NCBI GenBank assembly: GCA_029945625.1
Contig: JAQSCW010000055.1
Location: 62,001 to 126,000 of the forward strand
DNA length: 64,000 bases
Reading direction: 5' to 3'
Source: a bacterium
GTDB taxonomy: Bacteria > Bacteroidota > Bacteroidia > B-17B0 > Aurantibacillaceae
Made by a program: the position numbers and the translations under genes. Shown piece after piece: positions 27,873 to 35,375 of this stretch; position 1 is the stretch's first letter; each line of letters opens with the position of its first letter. The notes under the pieces were generated by a model that had not been told where the DNA came from, made no database searches, and saw only the letters and a list, made by a program, of their open reading frames with translations.

Positions 27873-28465
27873 TTTTGAATTAGAGTTGCTATTTCTGAAA
27901 TAATTGTTTGGCCTTTATCCCGTGCATACCATAAATGAAGGTCATTTTCAAATTCATCCCAGCTAATGGTAGATTTGTTTTCTTTCCAATTTAACATAAT
28001 GGCCTGCGCTGCCATAGGTCTTGGTCCCCACGTCGTACAAACTTCGTTCGATTCTGAATTGATAACTATCAATTTCGGGATCGACTTAGTTCCATTTGTT
28101 TGAAAATTTTCAATTAATTCAGGGAAGGTATCTCTAGATATAATTCTAAACTCTATTTTTCCGTTTGAAACATCTGCCAACTTATTCAGTATTGGAATAA
28201 TCTGTGCGCAATCACCACACCACGCGTCTCCTATCAACAGCCATTTCTGAGTTCTTTTGATTCGTGTGAAATTTGGAATAAGATCTGAGGAGATCTGAAT
28301 CGTTTTGTCCAATCGATTCATCCTTTGAATATTAAGTTTAGTGTACTTCAAAAGCTGCTCGCTTTGAGCAAAACCGGTGGTATGCCCTTGCAAAACTAAT
28401 TGATCTATTAATGCACGGTATTTTGCGTATGTAAGACCAAACTCATATATAGTTTTAATTTCCAT
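27842..28465 (-). CDS. Thioredoxin-family protein, CGDC active site
   Basis: The ATG at 28465, one base after the upstream stop, is preferred over an upstream in-frame TTG at 28480. The product (207 residues) has no signal sequence. It carries WCGDC in a thioredoxin-like fold (LLIGDAWCGDCAQIIPIL), with the cis-Pro region KSIPKLIVI. This is the Thioredoxin_9 type seen in Bacteroidota and Firmicutes. Probably a cytoplasmic thiol oxidoreductase; partner unknown. It overlaps the next gene downstream by 31 bases. Confidence 0.82.
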   Translation of the reverse strand: MEIKTIYEFGLTYAKYRALIDQLVLQGHTTGFAQSEQLLKYTKLNIQRMNRLDKTIQISSDLIPNFTRIKRTQKWLLIGDAWCGDCAQIIPILNKLADVSNGKIEFRIISRDTFPELIENFQTNGTKSIPKLIVINSESNEVCTTWGPRPMAAQAIMLNWKENKSTISWDEFENDLHLWYARDKGQTIISEIATLIQKCETKIPLLQ

Positions 28466-28466
28466 A

Positions 28467-28907
28467 TTATTGCCCAACAAATTGTTTTAGAATATTTAGT
28501 AATTCTTCGGGGGAATGATAACCTACCGCCTTTCCAATAAACTTGCCGTCAGGTTGCAAAAACATCAAAGAGGGATAACTATCAACTGCATACTTCCTCG
28601 CGAGACTGGGGCCTTCGCCTTCTTCCATATCAATTGCAACACATACATAATATTTATTGAAATGCTCTCCAACTTTAGCGTCAGTAAACGTTTTGCGCTT
28701 CATCGCTTTACAAGGGCCACACCAACTAGCGTAAGCATCTAAAAAAATGAGTTTATCTTCCTTTTTAGCTTTTGCTAGTGCCTCCTCCCATGAACCTTTG
28801 AAGAATTGAATACCGGAGCTTTTATCCTCAAAATTAGTTTGGCTTCTAAATGCTACAACTAAGGCTCCAATTGTAAATATTAATAGGACTATTGCAATCT
28901 GTTTCAT
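28467..28907 (-). CDS. Exported thioredoxin-like protein, CGPC active site
   Basis: The 146-residue protein has an N-terminal signal anchor (residues 3-20) and a thioredoxin domain with WCGPC (Cys63 and Cys66) and cis-Pro in DSYPSLMFL. It resembles the DsbD-gamma/Thioredoxin_7 type, so it probably reduces periplasmic thiols. It is followed one base later by the ATG of the cytoplasmic CGDC protein; the two may act in one reductive relay. A 150-bp gap separates it from the NRDE gene upstream. Confidence 0.87.
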   Translation of the reverse strand: MKQIAIVLLIFTIGALVVAFRSQTNFEDKSSGIQFFKGSWEEALAKAKKEDKLIFLDAYASWCGPCKAMKRKTFTDAKVGEHFNKYYVCVAIDMEEGEGPSLARKYAVDSYPSLMFLQPDGKFIGKAVGYHSPEELLNILKQFVGQ

Positions 28908-29057
28908 TTTATTTTGTTCTATAATTTTTTAATTGTTTTAAGGCTGCTCCACGTCTCAAACATTTGATCTTAAACTACATTTTGATATTTAGGTTGATTG
29001 TTCATCTTTACAATTAGCTATTCACACTTCCATCATCAAACGTTTCCCAATGTAATT

Positions 29058-29798
29058 TTAGAATGCATTTGCGTATTCAGTTTGATCCAACTTAATCAAA
29101 CTTGTTTTATTACGGATTAAATCAACGTATTTGAAAAAAGCATTGTCGTTTTTTAAATGTATTTGTGAAATGCTTAGGGTTCGAAGGTCTTTATATCCCT
29201 GCATCAAGATGTCATTTGTTGAATCTAAACCATGCTTTCTATTATGGAAATCGAGAATCATTTTATCTTCAAACTGCTCATGTTTTTTTATCCAGTTTTC
29301 AAACAAGCTCAGCCTAATATCCTGTATTGGTTTTGAGTATAAGGTTGCTGATGACCATATTTGAGTATCAACTTGAGATAATGATTTTAAATATTTATTT
29401 TGTCCATCCCAACGAAATTCGTTAAAGTATTGCAAGGCACCATTCGAATAATCAAGAATAAGTAATGTAAACGGCTCAACTCCATCTAAGTTGGTTTTGT
29501 CAGAAAACTCCGAGATGTCTTTGTATTCAAAACTTTCAAGTAAAATCAACCCTCGGCTTTTTACATAGTTGTATTCTTTTTTATGATTTACAAAAGCCCC
29601 ATTTAACAAACAAGCAGTTTTACCTTTGGAATCAGAAGCAATCCATGTACCACCCGCCTTTTCATCTTTGGGATAAATAAGACTTCTACCATTTTCTGAA
29701 TATCTGACAGGAGGAATGGTACGTCGACTTACTCTTTCATCTCTGCTGGAGGTGAAATAAAATCCATCTGAAGTTGGAACAAAAGTTACTGTGCACAT
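29058..29798 (-). CDS. NRDE/TANGO2 family protein
   Basis: The 246-residue protein begins MCTVTFVP and contains SRDERVSR, the NRDE-like motif region, plus DEKAGGTWIASDSKG and ACLLNGAF, all standard for the TANGO2/NRDE family. The N-terminal Cys may become the catalytic nucleophile of an Ntn-type fold after Met removal. Eukaryotic and bacterial relatives have been linked to haem handling, which would suit the neighbouring cytochrome P460, but this is inference. The start overlaps the end of the DinB gene by 13 bases. Confidence 0.85.
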   Translation of the reverse strand: MCTVTFVPTSDGFYFTSSRDERVSRRTIPPVRYSENGRSLIYPKDEKAGGTWIASDSKGKTACLLNGAFVNHKKEYNYVKSRGLILLESFEYKDISEFSDKTNLDGVEPFTLLILDYSNGALQYFNEFRWDGQNKYLKSLSQVDTQIWSSATLYSKPIQDIRLSLFENWIKKHEQFEDKMILDFHNRKHGLDSTNDILMQGYKDLRTLSISQIHLKNDNAFFKYVDLIRNKTSLIKLDQTEYANAF

Positions 29799-30292
29799 AC
29801 TTTAATATGACGAATGGTTGATGGAGCGTAACCAAAGTTATCCTTAACTAAGGAAGTCAATTCCATTTCTGTTATGGCAACTTTAATTAATGCTTGATGA
29901 TGAATACTATGTTCGAGATTATAAGCAAGCTCCCTGTAGAAGGAGGATTGAATATTAGTAGCATTTTGATTTTCGATTACTGAATAATCTGCGACAAATG
30001 TTACAGTGAAATCACATTTGACCTCCTTTAAAGCGATCACAATTTCTTCAATAGTATTTGTCGCAAATTGAAGATTGGTTTCCAACATTAGATCTCGTTG
30101 ACGAGCATCATAGTTAACGATTTTGCTTTCTTTCCCTTTGAAAAGGCATTGATAGAATTCTAAAATGTGCCTCACATGCTGTCCTATTGAAGCTTCGCTT
30201 AAGATTTCAAGCTTACGGTTATATTGATCCGCATTTAGACCGTTAAGTAGGTTCTTTATTTCTAATAAGTTATTTATGATGTGTCCCGTCAT
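29786..30292 (-). CDS. DinB-like four-helix protein
   Basis: The 168-residue protein has the DinB/YfiT layout: GQHVRHILEFY (first metal His) and YNLEHSIHHQALIKVAI (two more His), on a four-helix scaffold. Many members use a divalent metal in thiol transfer reactions with bacillithiol or mycothiol-like cofactors; most are uncharacterised. It overlaps the downstream NRDE gene by 13 bases and follows the cytochrome P460 gene in the same block. Confidence 0.82.
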   Translation of the reverse strand: MTGHIINNLLEIKNLLNGLNADQYNRKLEILSEASIGQHVRHILEFYQCLFKGKESKIVNYDARQRDLMLETNLQFATNTIEEIVIALKEVKCDFTVTFVADYSVIENQNATNIQSSFYRELAYNLEHSIHHQALIKVAITEMELTSLVKDNFGYAPSTIRHIKVCAQ

Positions 30293-30347
30293 GATTTAAT
30301 TATTTAATTATTGGCATATCCAATTATCGGCTAAGCCTTGGCGAATA

Positions 30348-30887
30348 TTATTTGGAAAAGATAAAATCCTTGCTTGAAGCAGCATTGTGACATCCGCCGC
30401 ACATTCCACTCATTAAACTAGCACCACGCATTGGTTGGCCACCGGCATCTTTGGCAATTTTGCCATCGGGCATAAGCATAAAAAATTCCCAATCACCTAT
30501 GCTCGAGTTAAAATTGTTTCCACGTTTCACCATCGCCACAGTTTCACTTACAGTATTTGCTGGATTTGTGCTTCGCTTCACTATAATAGTACCAACAGGA
30601 TACTTCCCACTAACCGGATTTTGACCATCCTTAAAATGCACCATTCTTGTTACAGTGCTGTCGTTACCCGCATGCGCAGTTCCTAAAGAAGGACTCGGTC
30701 CAGTTTTCACAGATTGTACGGTCCAAGTTGTATAACTTAAAAAGGATGTGCTATCCGCGATGAACTCCTGAGTAGCTGTTGGTGTTGGTTCAGGTGTTAC
30801 ATCATTTTTTTCCTTTTTACAAGATTGAGTAATTGCAAGCGTAAGAAATAGAAAGCCAATTGTTATGGAAAGGGTTGTTTTTTTCAT
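30348..30887 (-). CDS. Cytochrome P460-family lipoprotein
   Basis: The 179-residue protein has a lipoprotein signal (TQSCKKEK, Cys near 23), a mid-region YPVGTIIVKR and WEFFMLMPDGK, and a C-terminal haem site CGGCH (residues 163-167) followed by SSKDFIF. This C-terminal CxxCH after an all-beta domain is the cytochrome P460/cytochrome c'-beta pattern. Relatives oxidise hydroxylamine or bind NO. P460 itself needs a cross-linking Lys whose presence I cannot assign. It heads a block of seven minus-strand genes and has the ECF-type promoter motif upstream. Confidence 0.8.
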   Translation of the reverse strand: MKKTTLSITIGFLFLTLAITQSCKKEKNDVTPEPTPTATQEFIADSTSFLSYTTWTVQSVKTGPSPSLGTAHAGNDSTVTRMVHFKDGQNPVSGKYPVGTIIVKRSTNPANTVSETVAMVKRGNNFNSSIGDWEFFMLMPDGKIAKDAGGQPMRGASLMSGMCGGCHNAASSKDFIFSK

Positions 30888-30928
30888 GGTTTATCTTAAT
30901 TTAGATTTATGAATAATTCTTTATAATT

Positions 30929-30959
30929 TAATAGTCGTGCATTTACCCCTTTCCTTACA
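30929..30959 (-). promoter_or_regulatory. ECF-type promoter motif C (cytochrome P460 block)
   Basis: Read on the minus strand, TGTAAGGA (30959-30952) is followed after 14 bases by CGACTATTA (30937-30929). The same arrangement and spacing occurs at 33957-33987 and 37176-37206. The start codon of the P460 gene is 42 bases downstream. Confidence 0.7.
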
Positions 30960-31062
30960 TTCAAAATCAGAAATTCCTTTTATTATCAAAGAGATATTCC
31001 GATAGATAATAGCCTCTTAATATTGTTAACCTTATATCATTGATATTGAGTTAGTTAAGGCT

Positions 31063-31734
31063 CTAATGATTTGTTAGCGACTTCAATGCTATGGCCGTAT
31101 TTATTTCGGCAACAATATCCTGGGCAACCTCCTTTTTAGACTTGAGTTCAAAATCAGTATGGGTTAAGTCTTTTCTCAAAACAGAAACTTTGTTCGTGTC
31201 ATGGCCAAATCCTTCGCCAGTTGCATTGGTGGTATTTAGGACTATAAAATCAAAATTTTTCTTTTTAAGTTTCCCCTCTCCATACTGCATAAGGTTGTCT
31301 GTTTCTAGAGCAAAACCAACTGAAATCTGATTGGGATTCTTTATTTTTCCAAATTCAAAAGCGATGTCCGGATTCTTAATTAATTCAATAGTCATCCTAT
31401 CATCATTCTTTTTTATTTTGGAAGCCTCCATTTTCATTGGTCTATAATCGGCCACCGCAGCAGTAAAAATGGCTATATCGATTTGCTGGAAGTGCTTGTT
31501 GCACACTTCCAACATTTCCAAGGCCGATTGAATTTTATAAACTCGCTCTGATGGCAAATTAGAATTTATGCATGAGGGGCCTGTGACCAAAATAACATCA
31601 GCACCTTCACTGTATAGCAGTTCTGCGATAGCATACCCCATTTTGCCCGTTGATGCATTGGAAATAAACCTTACAGGATCAATAAGTTCTTTAGTTGGAC
31701 CCGCTGTGATAAGTATCCGCTTTCCTTTTATCAT
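31063..31734 (-). CDS. Stand-alone CoaB-type phosphopantothenate-cysteine ligase domain
   Basis: The ATG at 31734, four bases after the YceI stop, is chosen over a TTG at 31749; the product is 223 residues. It contains the CoaB signature: ITAGPTKELIDPVRFISNAS followed by TGKMG, FTAAVADYRP, and a Lys-rich loop LKKKNFDFIVLN. In most bacteria this domain is fused behind the CoaC decarboxylase in CoaBC; here the CoaC part is absent. It would join cysteine to 4'-phosphopantothenate using CTP. As an island gene it may be an extra copy or act on another thiol-building substrate. Last gene of the second block. Confidence 0.82.
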   Translation of the reverse strand: MIKGKRILITAGPTKELIDPVRFISNASTGKMGYAIAELLYSEGADVILVTGPSCINSNLPSERVYKIQSALEMLEVCNKHFQQIDIAIFTAAVADYRPMKMEASKIKKNDDRMTIELIKNPDIAFEFGKIKNPNQISVGFALETDNLMQYGEGKLKKKNFDFIVLNTTNATGEGFGHDTNKVSVLRKDLTHTDFELKSKKEVAQDIVAEINTAIALKSLTNH

Positions 31735-31738
31735 TGAA

Positions 31739-32299
31739 TTAATATTCAATTTTAAAGGTCACTTCGATAGTCTTAGCAATATTTTTCGAAGGCTTACCCT
31801 TTTCGAAGGCTATTTTATAATCAGCCAAAACTATTTTTAATTTTGTATCTACAGTAATAAGACCTCCCTTTACAGAAATTACTGCTTTTTCTGTTACAGG
31901 GTTAGTCGTTTCCTTAATTGTCATATCACCACTAACTGTAGCATTATAAACGCCGTCTTTCGAAAAATTAATATCTTTTAAGTTGGTAATTTTTCCCTTA
32001 AATTTTGCTTTAGGAAATGTCTTAGTATTAAGAAAATCTTTACTATTGAAATGCTTTTGCATAAGCGCTTTTTCAAATTCAAAACTTTGCATGGGTACCG
32101 AAACAACCACTTCTCCATTTTCCTTGCTTAACGTAGCGGTTGAGGCATAATTAACGGCCTTAATATCTTCTGCGTCGGTGTGTGAAAAAATATCAACTTG
32201 ACTTTTTTTACTAACTAATTTCTCATCTGTTTGCTTAAAACTAAATAGGCCTACCATTGATAAGATCATTACTGTGGTTTTTAAATTTTTCATTTTCAT
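31739..32299 (-). CDS. YceI-like secreted lipid-binding protein
   Basis: The 186-residue protein has a signal sequence and the YceI beta-barrel features: MQSFEFEKALMQKHFNSKDFL, FPKAKFKG, and GDMTIKETTNPVTEKAVI. YceI proteins bind polyisoprenoid or similar lipids in the periplasm. It sits between the OB-fold protein and CoaB in one block, 26 bases after the former and four bases before the latter's ATG. Ligand unknown. Confidence 0.88.
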   Translation of the reverse strand: MKMKNLKTTVMILSMVGLFSFKQTDEKLVSKKSQVDIFSHTDAEDIKAVNYASTATLSKENGEVVVSVPMQSFEFEKALMQKHFNSKDFLNTKTFPKAKFKGKITNLKDINFSKDGVYNATVSGDMTIKETTNPVTEKAVISVKGGLITVDTKLKIVLADYKIAFEKGKPSKNIAKTIEVTFKIEY

Positions 32300-32325
32300 T
32301 TTTTGTTAGATTATTTATAATTAAA

Positions 32326-32811
32326 TTATTGGTTTATAATGTCACACTTTTCAAGTAGAACGTTTTCATAAAGTTCTAAGTCGCTGTCATAGTTGGCGCC
32401 GGATCGAATGATGCCTTTGATTGATACTTTTTGACCAGCATGTATTATTTCCGCATGTTTATTTGTAGAAGCCATGAACACACATTTAACTCCGGCCTTG
32501 TCAGTTTCGCTTTGCAGCAAAATAGTTATCTGATTATTCATGTCTATATCTATAGATTTTACTATTCCATTCACAACAAATATTTTCGAATTACCTTCGT
32601 CACTTAAATATTTGCCGTTCGCTTTTTTCTCGTCCTGTAAATACTCCATTACTAAGTTTGAAGCATCTATTGAAAAGTCGGCCTTTTGCGCTTGAACGTC
32701 TAAGTGTGGCATATTTAATAAGTAAAGAACATAAGCACCCCCAAACAATATTCCCAAAGCTAGAGTCAATAGAATATAATTTCTTCTTTTTTTTGTTTTA
32801 TCTGTAGCCAT
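32326..32811 (-). CDS. Membrane-anchored OB-fold protein (tRNA_anti-like)
   Basis: The ATG at 32811 (ATDKTKKRRNYILL) is preferred over the upstream frame extension to 32862. The 161-residue product has one N-terminal membrane segment after a KKRR patch. A soluble domain follows with VVNGIVKSIDIDMNNQITILLQ and GVKCVFM...GQKVSIKGI, the OB-fold pattern called tRNA_anti-like in Bacteroidota. These are extracytoplasmic proteins of unknown role, often near YceI genes, as here. Confidence 0.75.
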   Translation of the reverse strand: MATDKTKKRRNYILLTLALGILFGGAYVLYLLNMPHLDVQAQKADFSIDASNLVMEYLQDEKKANGKYLSDEGNSKIFVVNGIVKSIDIDMNNQITILLQSETDKAGVKCVFMASTNKHAEIIHAGQKVSIKGIIRSGANYDSDLELYENVLLEKCDIINQ

Positions 32812-32882
32812 ATTATAGTGTAAGTGTAATTGTTTTAAAATATGTAATGAATTAAAGTTCAAAATTATACTGTTGTGCGACT

Positions 32883-33311
32883 TTATTTCGACTCTTTTAC
32901 AAACTGTGTTACTACCATTCCAAAAATTACATGTCCCATAATACTACCAATCATCATTAATATCATGCTGCCCTCCATTGCTGGCATTCCACCAATCATA
33001 GCATCCATAATTCCAATGGCAATTTGCGCGAAAATAAAACTGGCTAATCCAAAAATCGCACCTTTTAGTAAATTGTTGTTTATCTTTTTCAATATATTGA
33101 AGAAAAAGAAGGCATATATGAGAGCGAAAATTATTCCAATCATAAAATGCATAAACCATCCTACAATTATTGGAAGACCCATCATCATTGATAGCATTGC
33201 AGGTGGACTCATCTTAGGTATGCCCATCTTTGGTGCAATCATCATCACAGCTGTCATCACTAAAGTGCCTGTAATACCTCCAATAAATGATTTTGATATT
33301 TTATTTTCCAT
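32883..33311 (-). CDS. Four-helix membrane protein (DUF6789-like)
   Basis: The 142-residue protein is almost wholly hydrophobic with four segments and many Met/Gly residues (MMIAPKMGIPKM, AIGIMDAMIGGMPAMEGSMI). It begins FIGGITGTLVMTAVMMIAPKMG, typical of the small DUF6789 membrane family. A plus-strand reading frame across the same bases is a shadow of its low-complexity sequence. Function unknown; in the same block as YceI and the thioredoxin. Confidence 0.75.
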   Translation of the reverse strand: MENKISKSFIGGITGTLVMTAVMMIAPKMGIPKMSPPAMLSMMMGLPIIVGWFMHFMIGIIFALIYAFFFFNILKKINNNLLKGAIFGLASFIFAQIAIGIMDAMIGGMPAMEGSMILMMIGSIMGHVIFGMVVTQFVKESK

Positions 33312-33340
33312 TGTTTTAGTTTTAAATTGTTTGAAATAAA

Positions 33341-33368
33341 TTGGGGACTATTTAAACATTGTCCCCAA
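33341..33368. repeat. Intergenic hairpin TTGGGGAC/GTCCCCAA
   Basis: A perfect 8-bp inverted repeat with a 12-base loop between the micro-ORF and the DUF6789 gene. It lacks a clear T run on the minus strand, so it may be an attenuator or processing site rather than a terminator. Confidence 0.5.
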
Positions 33369-33373
33369 CTCGT

Positions 33374-33496
33374 TTAATTTACTTTTACGTTTTGTATGCT
33401 ACTGTGCATTTTATCCTTTTTCAAAATTTGACTACAACTACATCCCGTCTTTGCACTTTGCAGTACGGCCATATTTTTTGATGGTATTTTTATCAT
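33374..33496 (-). CDS. Micro-ORF, 40 residues with CSCSQ
   Basis: On the minus strand an ATG at 33496 opens a 40-codon frame ending with TAA at 33374. It fills the gap between the thioredoxin gene (34 bases upstream) and DUF6789. The predicted peptide is basic and contains a Cys-Ser-Cys pair (TGCSCSQ). There is no clear Shine-Dalgarno, but neighbours lack one too. It may be a real small protein or a chance frame; not recognised. Confidence 0.3.
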   Translation of the reverse strand: MIKIPSKNMAVLQSAKTGCSCSQILKKDKMHSSIQNVKVN

Positions 33497-33529
33497 TTTT
33501 GTTAGGACTCTTTAAATAATGTGCTTAGA

Positions 33530-33928
33530 TCAGGCCCTTTTTAACGCTTTGTTAATAGTCTCTTTTATTTCTTCTGAGCTTTTTGCCACACTTATAGTTT
33601 CGATTACCTTTTTAGTTTTGAAGTCAATTAAAGTAATGATTCCGGTCGAAGTTGAGTTTTCTGCTACTTTAGTTATTCCTGCCGCATCTAAATCTTTTTT
33701 ACAGGCCTTTTTGGTAGCATCATCAGTAAGATCATTTGCAACCACCATTACATTTCCATCTTTGAACGAGGAAAAAACTTCTTTTCCCATTCGTTCGCCA
33801 TTTGCTTTACACGTTGGACACCAGTTGGCCTTTGTAACAAGGCAGATAACTTTTGGTTTAGATTGTGCAAAAACATTTACACCGATAAATAGAATAAAAA
33901 GCGCTAGTAAAATTTTAATTTTTTTCAT
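33530..33928 (-). CDS. Exported thioredoxin-like protein, CPTC active site
   Basis: The 132-residue protein has a signal sequence cleaved after VFAQ (residue 22) and a thioredoxin-like domain with WCPTC (Cys37 and Cys40). The Cys pair comes unusually soon after the signal, so the first strand and helix are short. A second Cys occurs in KKACKKDLD. Probably periplasmic. It is first in the second minus-strand block and lies 29 bases downstream of ECF-type promoter motif B. A plus-strand frame over it is a shadow. Confidence 0.82.
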   Translation of the reverse strand: MKKIKILLALFILFIGVNVFAQSKPKVICLVTKANWCPTCKANGERMGKEVFSSFKDGNVMVVANDLTDDATKKACKKDLDAAGITKVAENSTSTGIITLIDFKTKKVIETISVAKSSEEIKETINKALKRA

Positions 33929-33956
33929 TGTTTTTATTTTTTAGAGGTTTATACTA

Positions 33957-33987
33957 CATTAGTAGGACAGATTCTTGAATCCTTACA
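33957..33987 (-). promoter_or_regulatory. ECF-type promoter motif B (thioredoxin block)
   Basis: On the minus strand TGTAAGGATTC (33987-33977) is followed after exactly 11 bases by CTACTAATG (33965-33957). Sequence and spacing match motifs A and C. The start codon of the thioredoxin gene is 29 bases downstream. Confidence 0.72.
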
Positions 33988-34084
33988 GAAAATTCGAATT
34001 TTTTTTAATTGCGTTTCAATTAGGTATTTTGAAACAACAGTTTGTCTAAAAACGCTTCAGGAATATTTAACAAATTATGCTGTA

Positions 34085-34777
34085 TTAGTTTCTGATACTC
34101 ATATACAAATCGTTTTTCTTGATATAAAGATTAATGGTTTCGGGATTCATGTAACGTTGATTTAATTTTTCCGCATTGCCATCACTGGCCGCACCTTTCC
34201 ATTCTTTAATTTGAAGAGATTCTCTTACATATTTACTCCAATCAAACAACTGAAACCCTAAACCATGATTAATACATGCAAGATCAGTATTGAATTCAAA
34301 TCGGTCAGTATTGCTAGATTTGAATTTTTTAAAAAAAAGGCGGATCAGCTGAAAAGATGTTTTGTTATTAAATTCAACTAAATGTGCCAGTTCATGACCC
34401 AAGACACCGATCTGTGCGTTATACGGCAAGTTTTTAAATAAGATTGGACGTATTTGCTTGATTGTATTCTTGCTTATAGTTATGATATATGTGCGTTGTT
34501 TCCTTTTTCTAATTAATCCCATCAAACGTGGCCTTGTTGACAGAGGAGTTATTCGGTTTCGGAACTGGAAGATAATTTTTGATTCTTTTAATTCGGGATA
34601 ACAAGACAAAGCATTTAGAACCTGACTTTTAATTTCTTCGGGAATAGTTTTTCGGTTACCTAAATTTGTATCGCACAAAGCTTGGCCTTGTGCTGCACTC
34701 AAACATTGAACAGGAAATTGGGCCGACAAAATGCTAGCTGAGCAGAATATTAATAGGATGATGACAAGTTTATCCAT
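34085..34777 (-). CDS. Exported HExxH protein, putative metallopeptidase
   Basis: The 230-residue protein has a signal sequence ending near ILSAQ and a zinc motif GHELAHLVEF (His128, Glu129, His132). A later Asp or Glu region (RFEFNTDLACINHG) could give the third ligand in a gluzincin-like arrangement. Not assigned to a named family. It is the last gene of the LysE/ATP-grasp block, one base after the barrel protein. If active it acts outside the cytoplasm. The 156 bases downstream contain the next block's promoter motif. Confidence 0.65.
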   Translation of the reverse strand: MDKLVIILLIFCSASILSAQFPVQCLSAAQGQALCDTNLGNRKTIPEEIKSQVLNALSCYPELKESKIIFQFRNRITPLSTRPRLMGLIRKRKQRTYIITISKNTIKQIRPILFKNLPYNAQIGVLGHELAHLVEFNNKTSFQLIRLFFKKFKSSNTDRFEFNTDLACINHGLGFQLFDWSKYVRESLQIKEWKGAASDGNAEKLNQRYMNPETINLYIKKNDLYMSIRN

Positions 34778-34778
34778 G

Positions 34779-35372
34779 CTAAGTTCTCTTAAGCATATAA
34801 TTGAAGTGAAGTAATAGACTGTTCATCCAGCCCTGCCCAACATCCTTTCCATTTGTCACAACATTAATTTCTCTCCCAAATCCAGTTGTAATTCCAAACT
34901 GTAAGGGAATTGACTTAAGGCGAATAAAATAGCCACCCTCTATCCAAGGCTGGAGGACTAAAGTGTAAGTTTGACCCTTTGTATAGTTCGGTTCTCCAAT
35001 ATCATTTTTCCAATTTATCCACATGTTCCAAATATCACAATGGAGACCAAAAACTATTTTACCCAACTTTAATGGAACGTGTTTCCTGTATCCCATTGAT
35101 CCGCCAAAACCTTTCCCTTTCTCATTATCGTTGTAGGGACTATAGTCTTTTCTGTCTGCATAATTAATTCCTAATCGAAACAAAAGAGAGCCTTTTTGAG
35201 AAACGTAATTTTCGAACGTAACACATGAAATAAGCCCAGCGGGATAGATTTGTAGGGAAAGACCAACTGTTTTAAAGGAATGTATTGTGTCTTTTTTTTG
35301 TGCAAATAACCGATGGCCTTTCACTATGCAAATCATAAGTAAGAAAATGTAAATAATCCGTTTCGTTTTCAT
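34779..35372 (-). CDS. Exported beta-strand-rich protein, probable outer-membrane barrel
   Basis: The 197-residue protein has a signal sequence ending at LFAQ. A series of amphipathic strands rich in Tyr, Trp and Gly follows (FKTVGLSLQIYPAG, GSLLFRLGINYAD, TLVLQPWIEGGYF), ending with LLLHFNYMLKRT, an aromatic C-terminal strand. This looks like a small outer-membrane barrel of the kind common in Bacteroidota; no specific family is recognised. Three bases separate its start from the ATP-grasp stop. Confidence 0.6.
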   Translation of the reverse strand: MKTKRIIYIFLLMICIVKGHRLFAQKKDTIHSFKTVGLSLQIYPAGLISCVTFENYVSQKGSLLFRLGINYADRKDYSPYNDNEKGKGFGGSMGYRKHVPLKLGKIVFGLHCDIWNMWINWKNDIGEPNYTKGQTYTLVLQPWIEGGYFIRLKSIPLQFGITTGFGREINVVTNGKDVGQGWMNSLLLHFNYMLKRT

Positions 35373-35375
35373 TAA

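Noticed and set aside
28908-29057. Possible fourth ECF motif (TGTAAAGA on the minus strand) before the CGPC thioredoxin gene
   Set aside because: The -35-like box has one mismatch and no CTACTA-like box follows at the required distance.
32875-33339. 154-codon plus-strand frame opposite the DUF6789-like gene
   Set aside because: It is the complement of a Met/Ile-rich membrane protein, giving low-complexity Ile/Pro sequence; the minus-strand gene has the better family match and operon context.
33519-33944. 141-codon plus-strand frame opposite the CPTC thioredoxin gene
   Set aside because: The opposite strand has a signal peptide and a clear thioredoxin motif, so this frame is a shadow.
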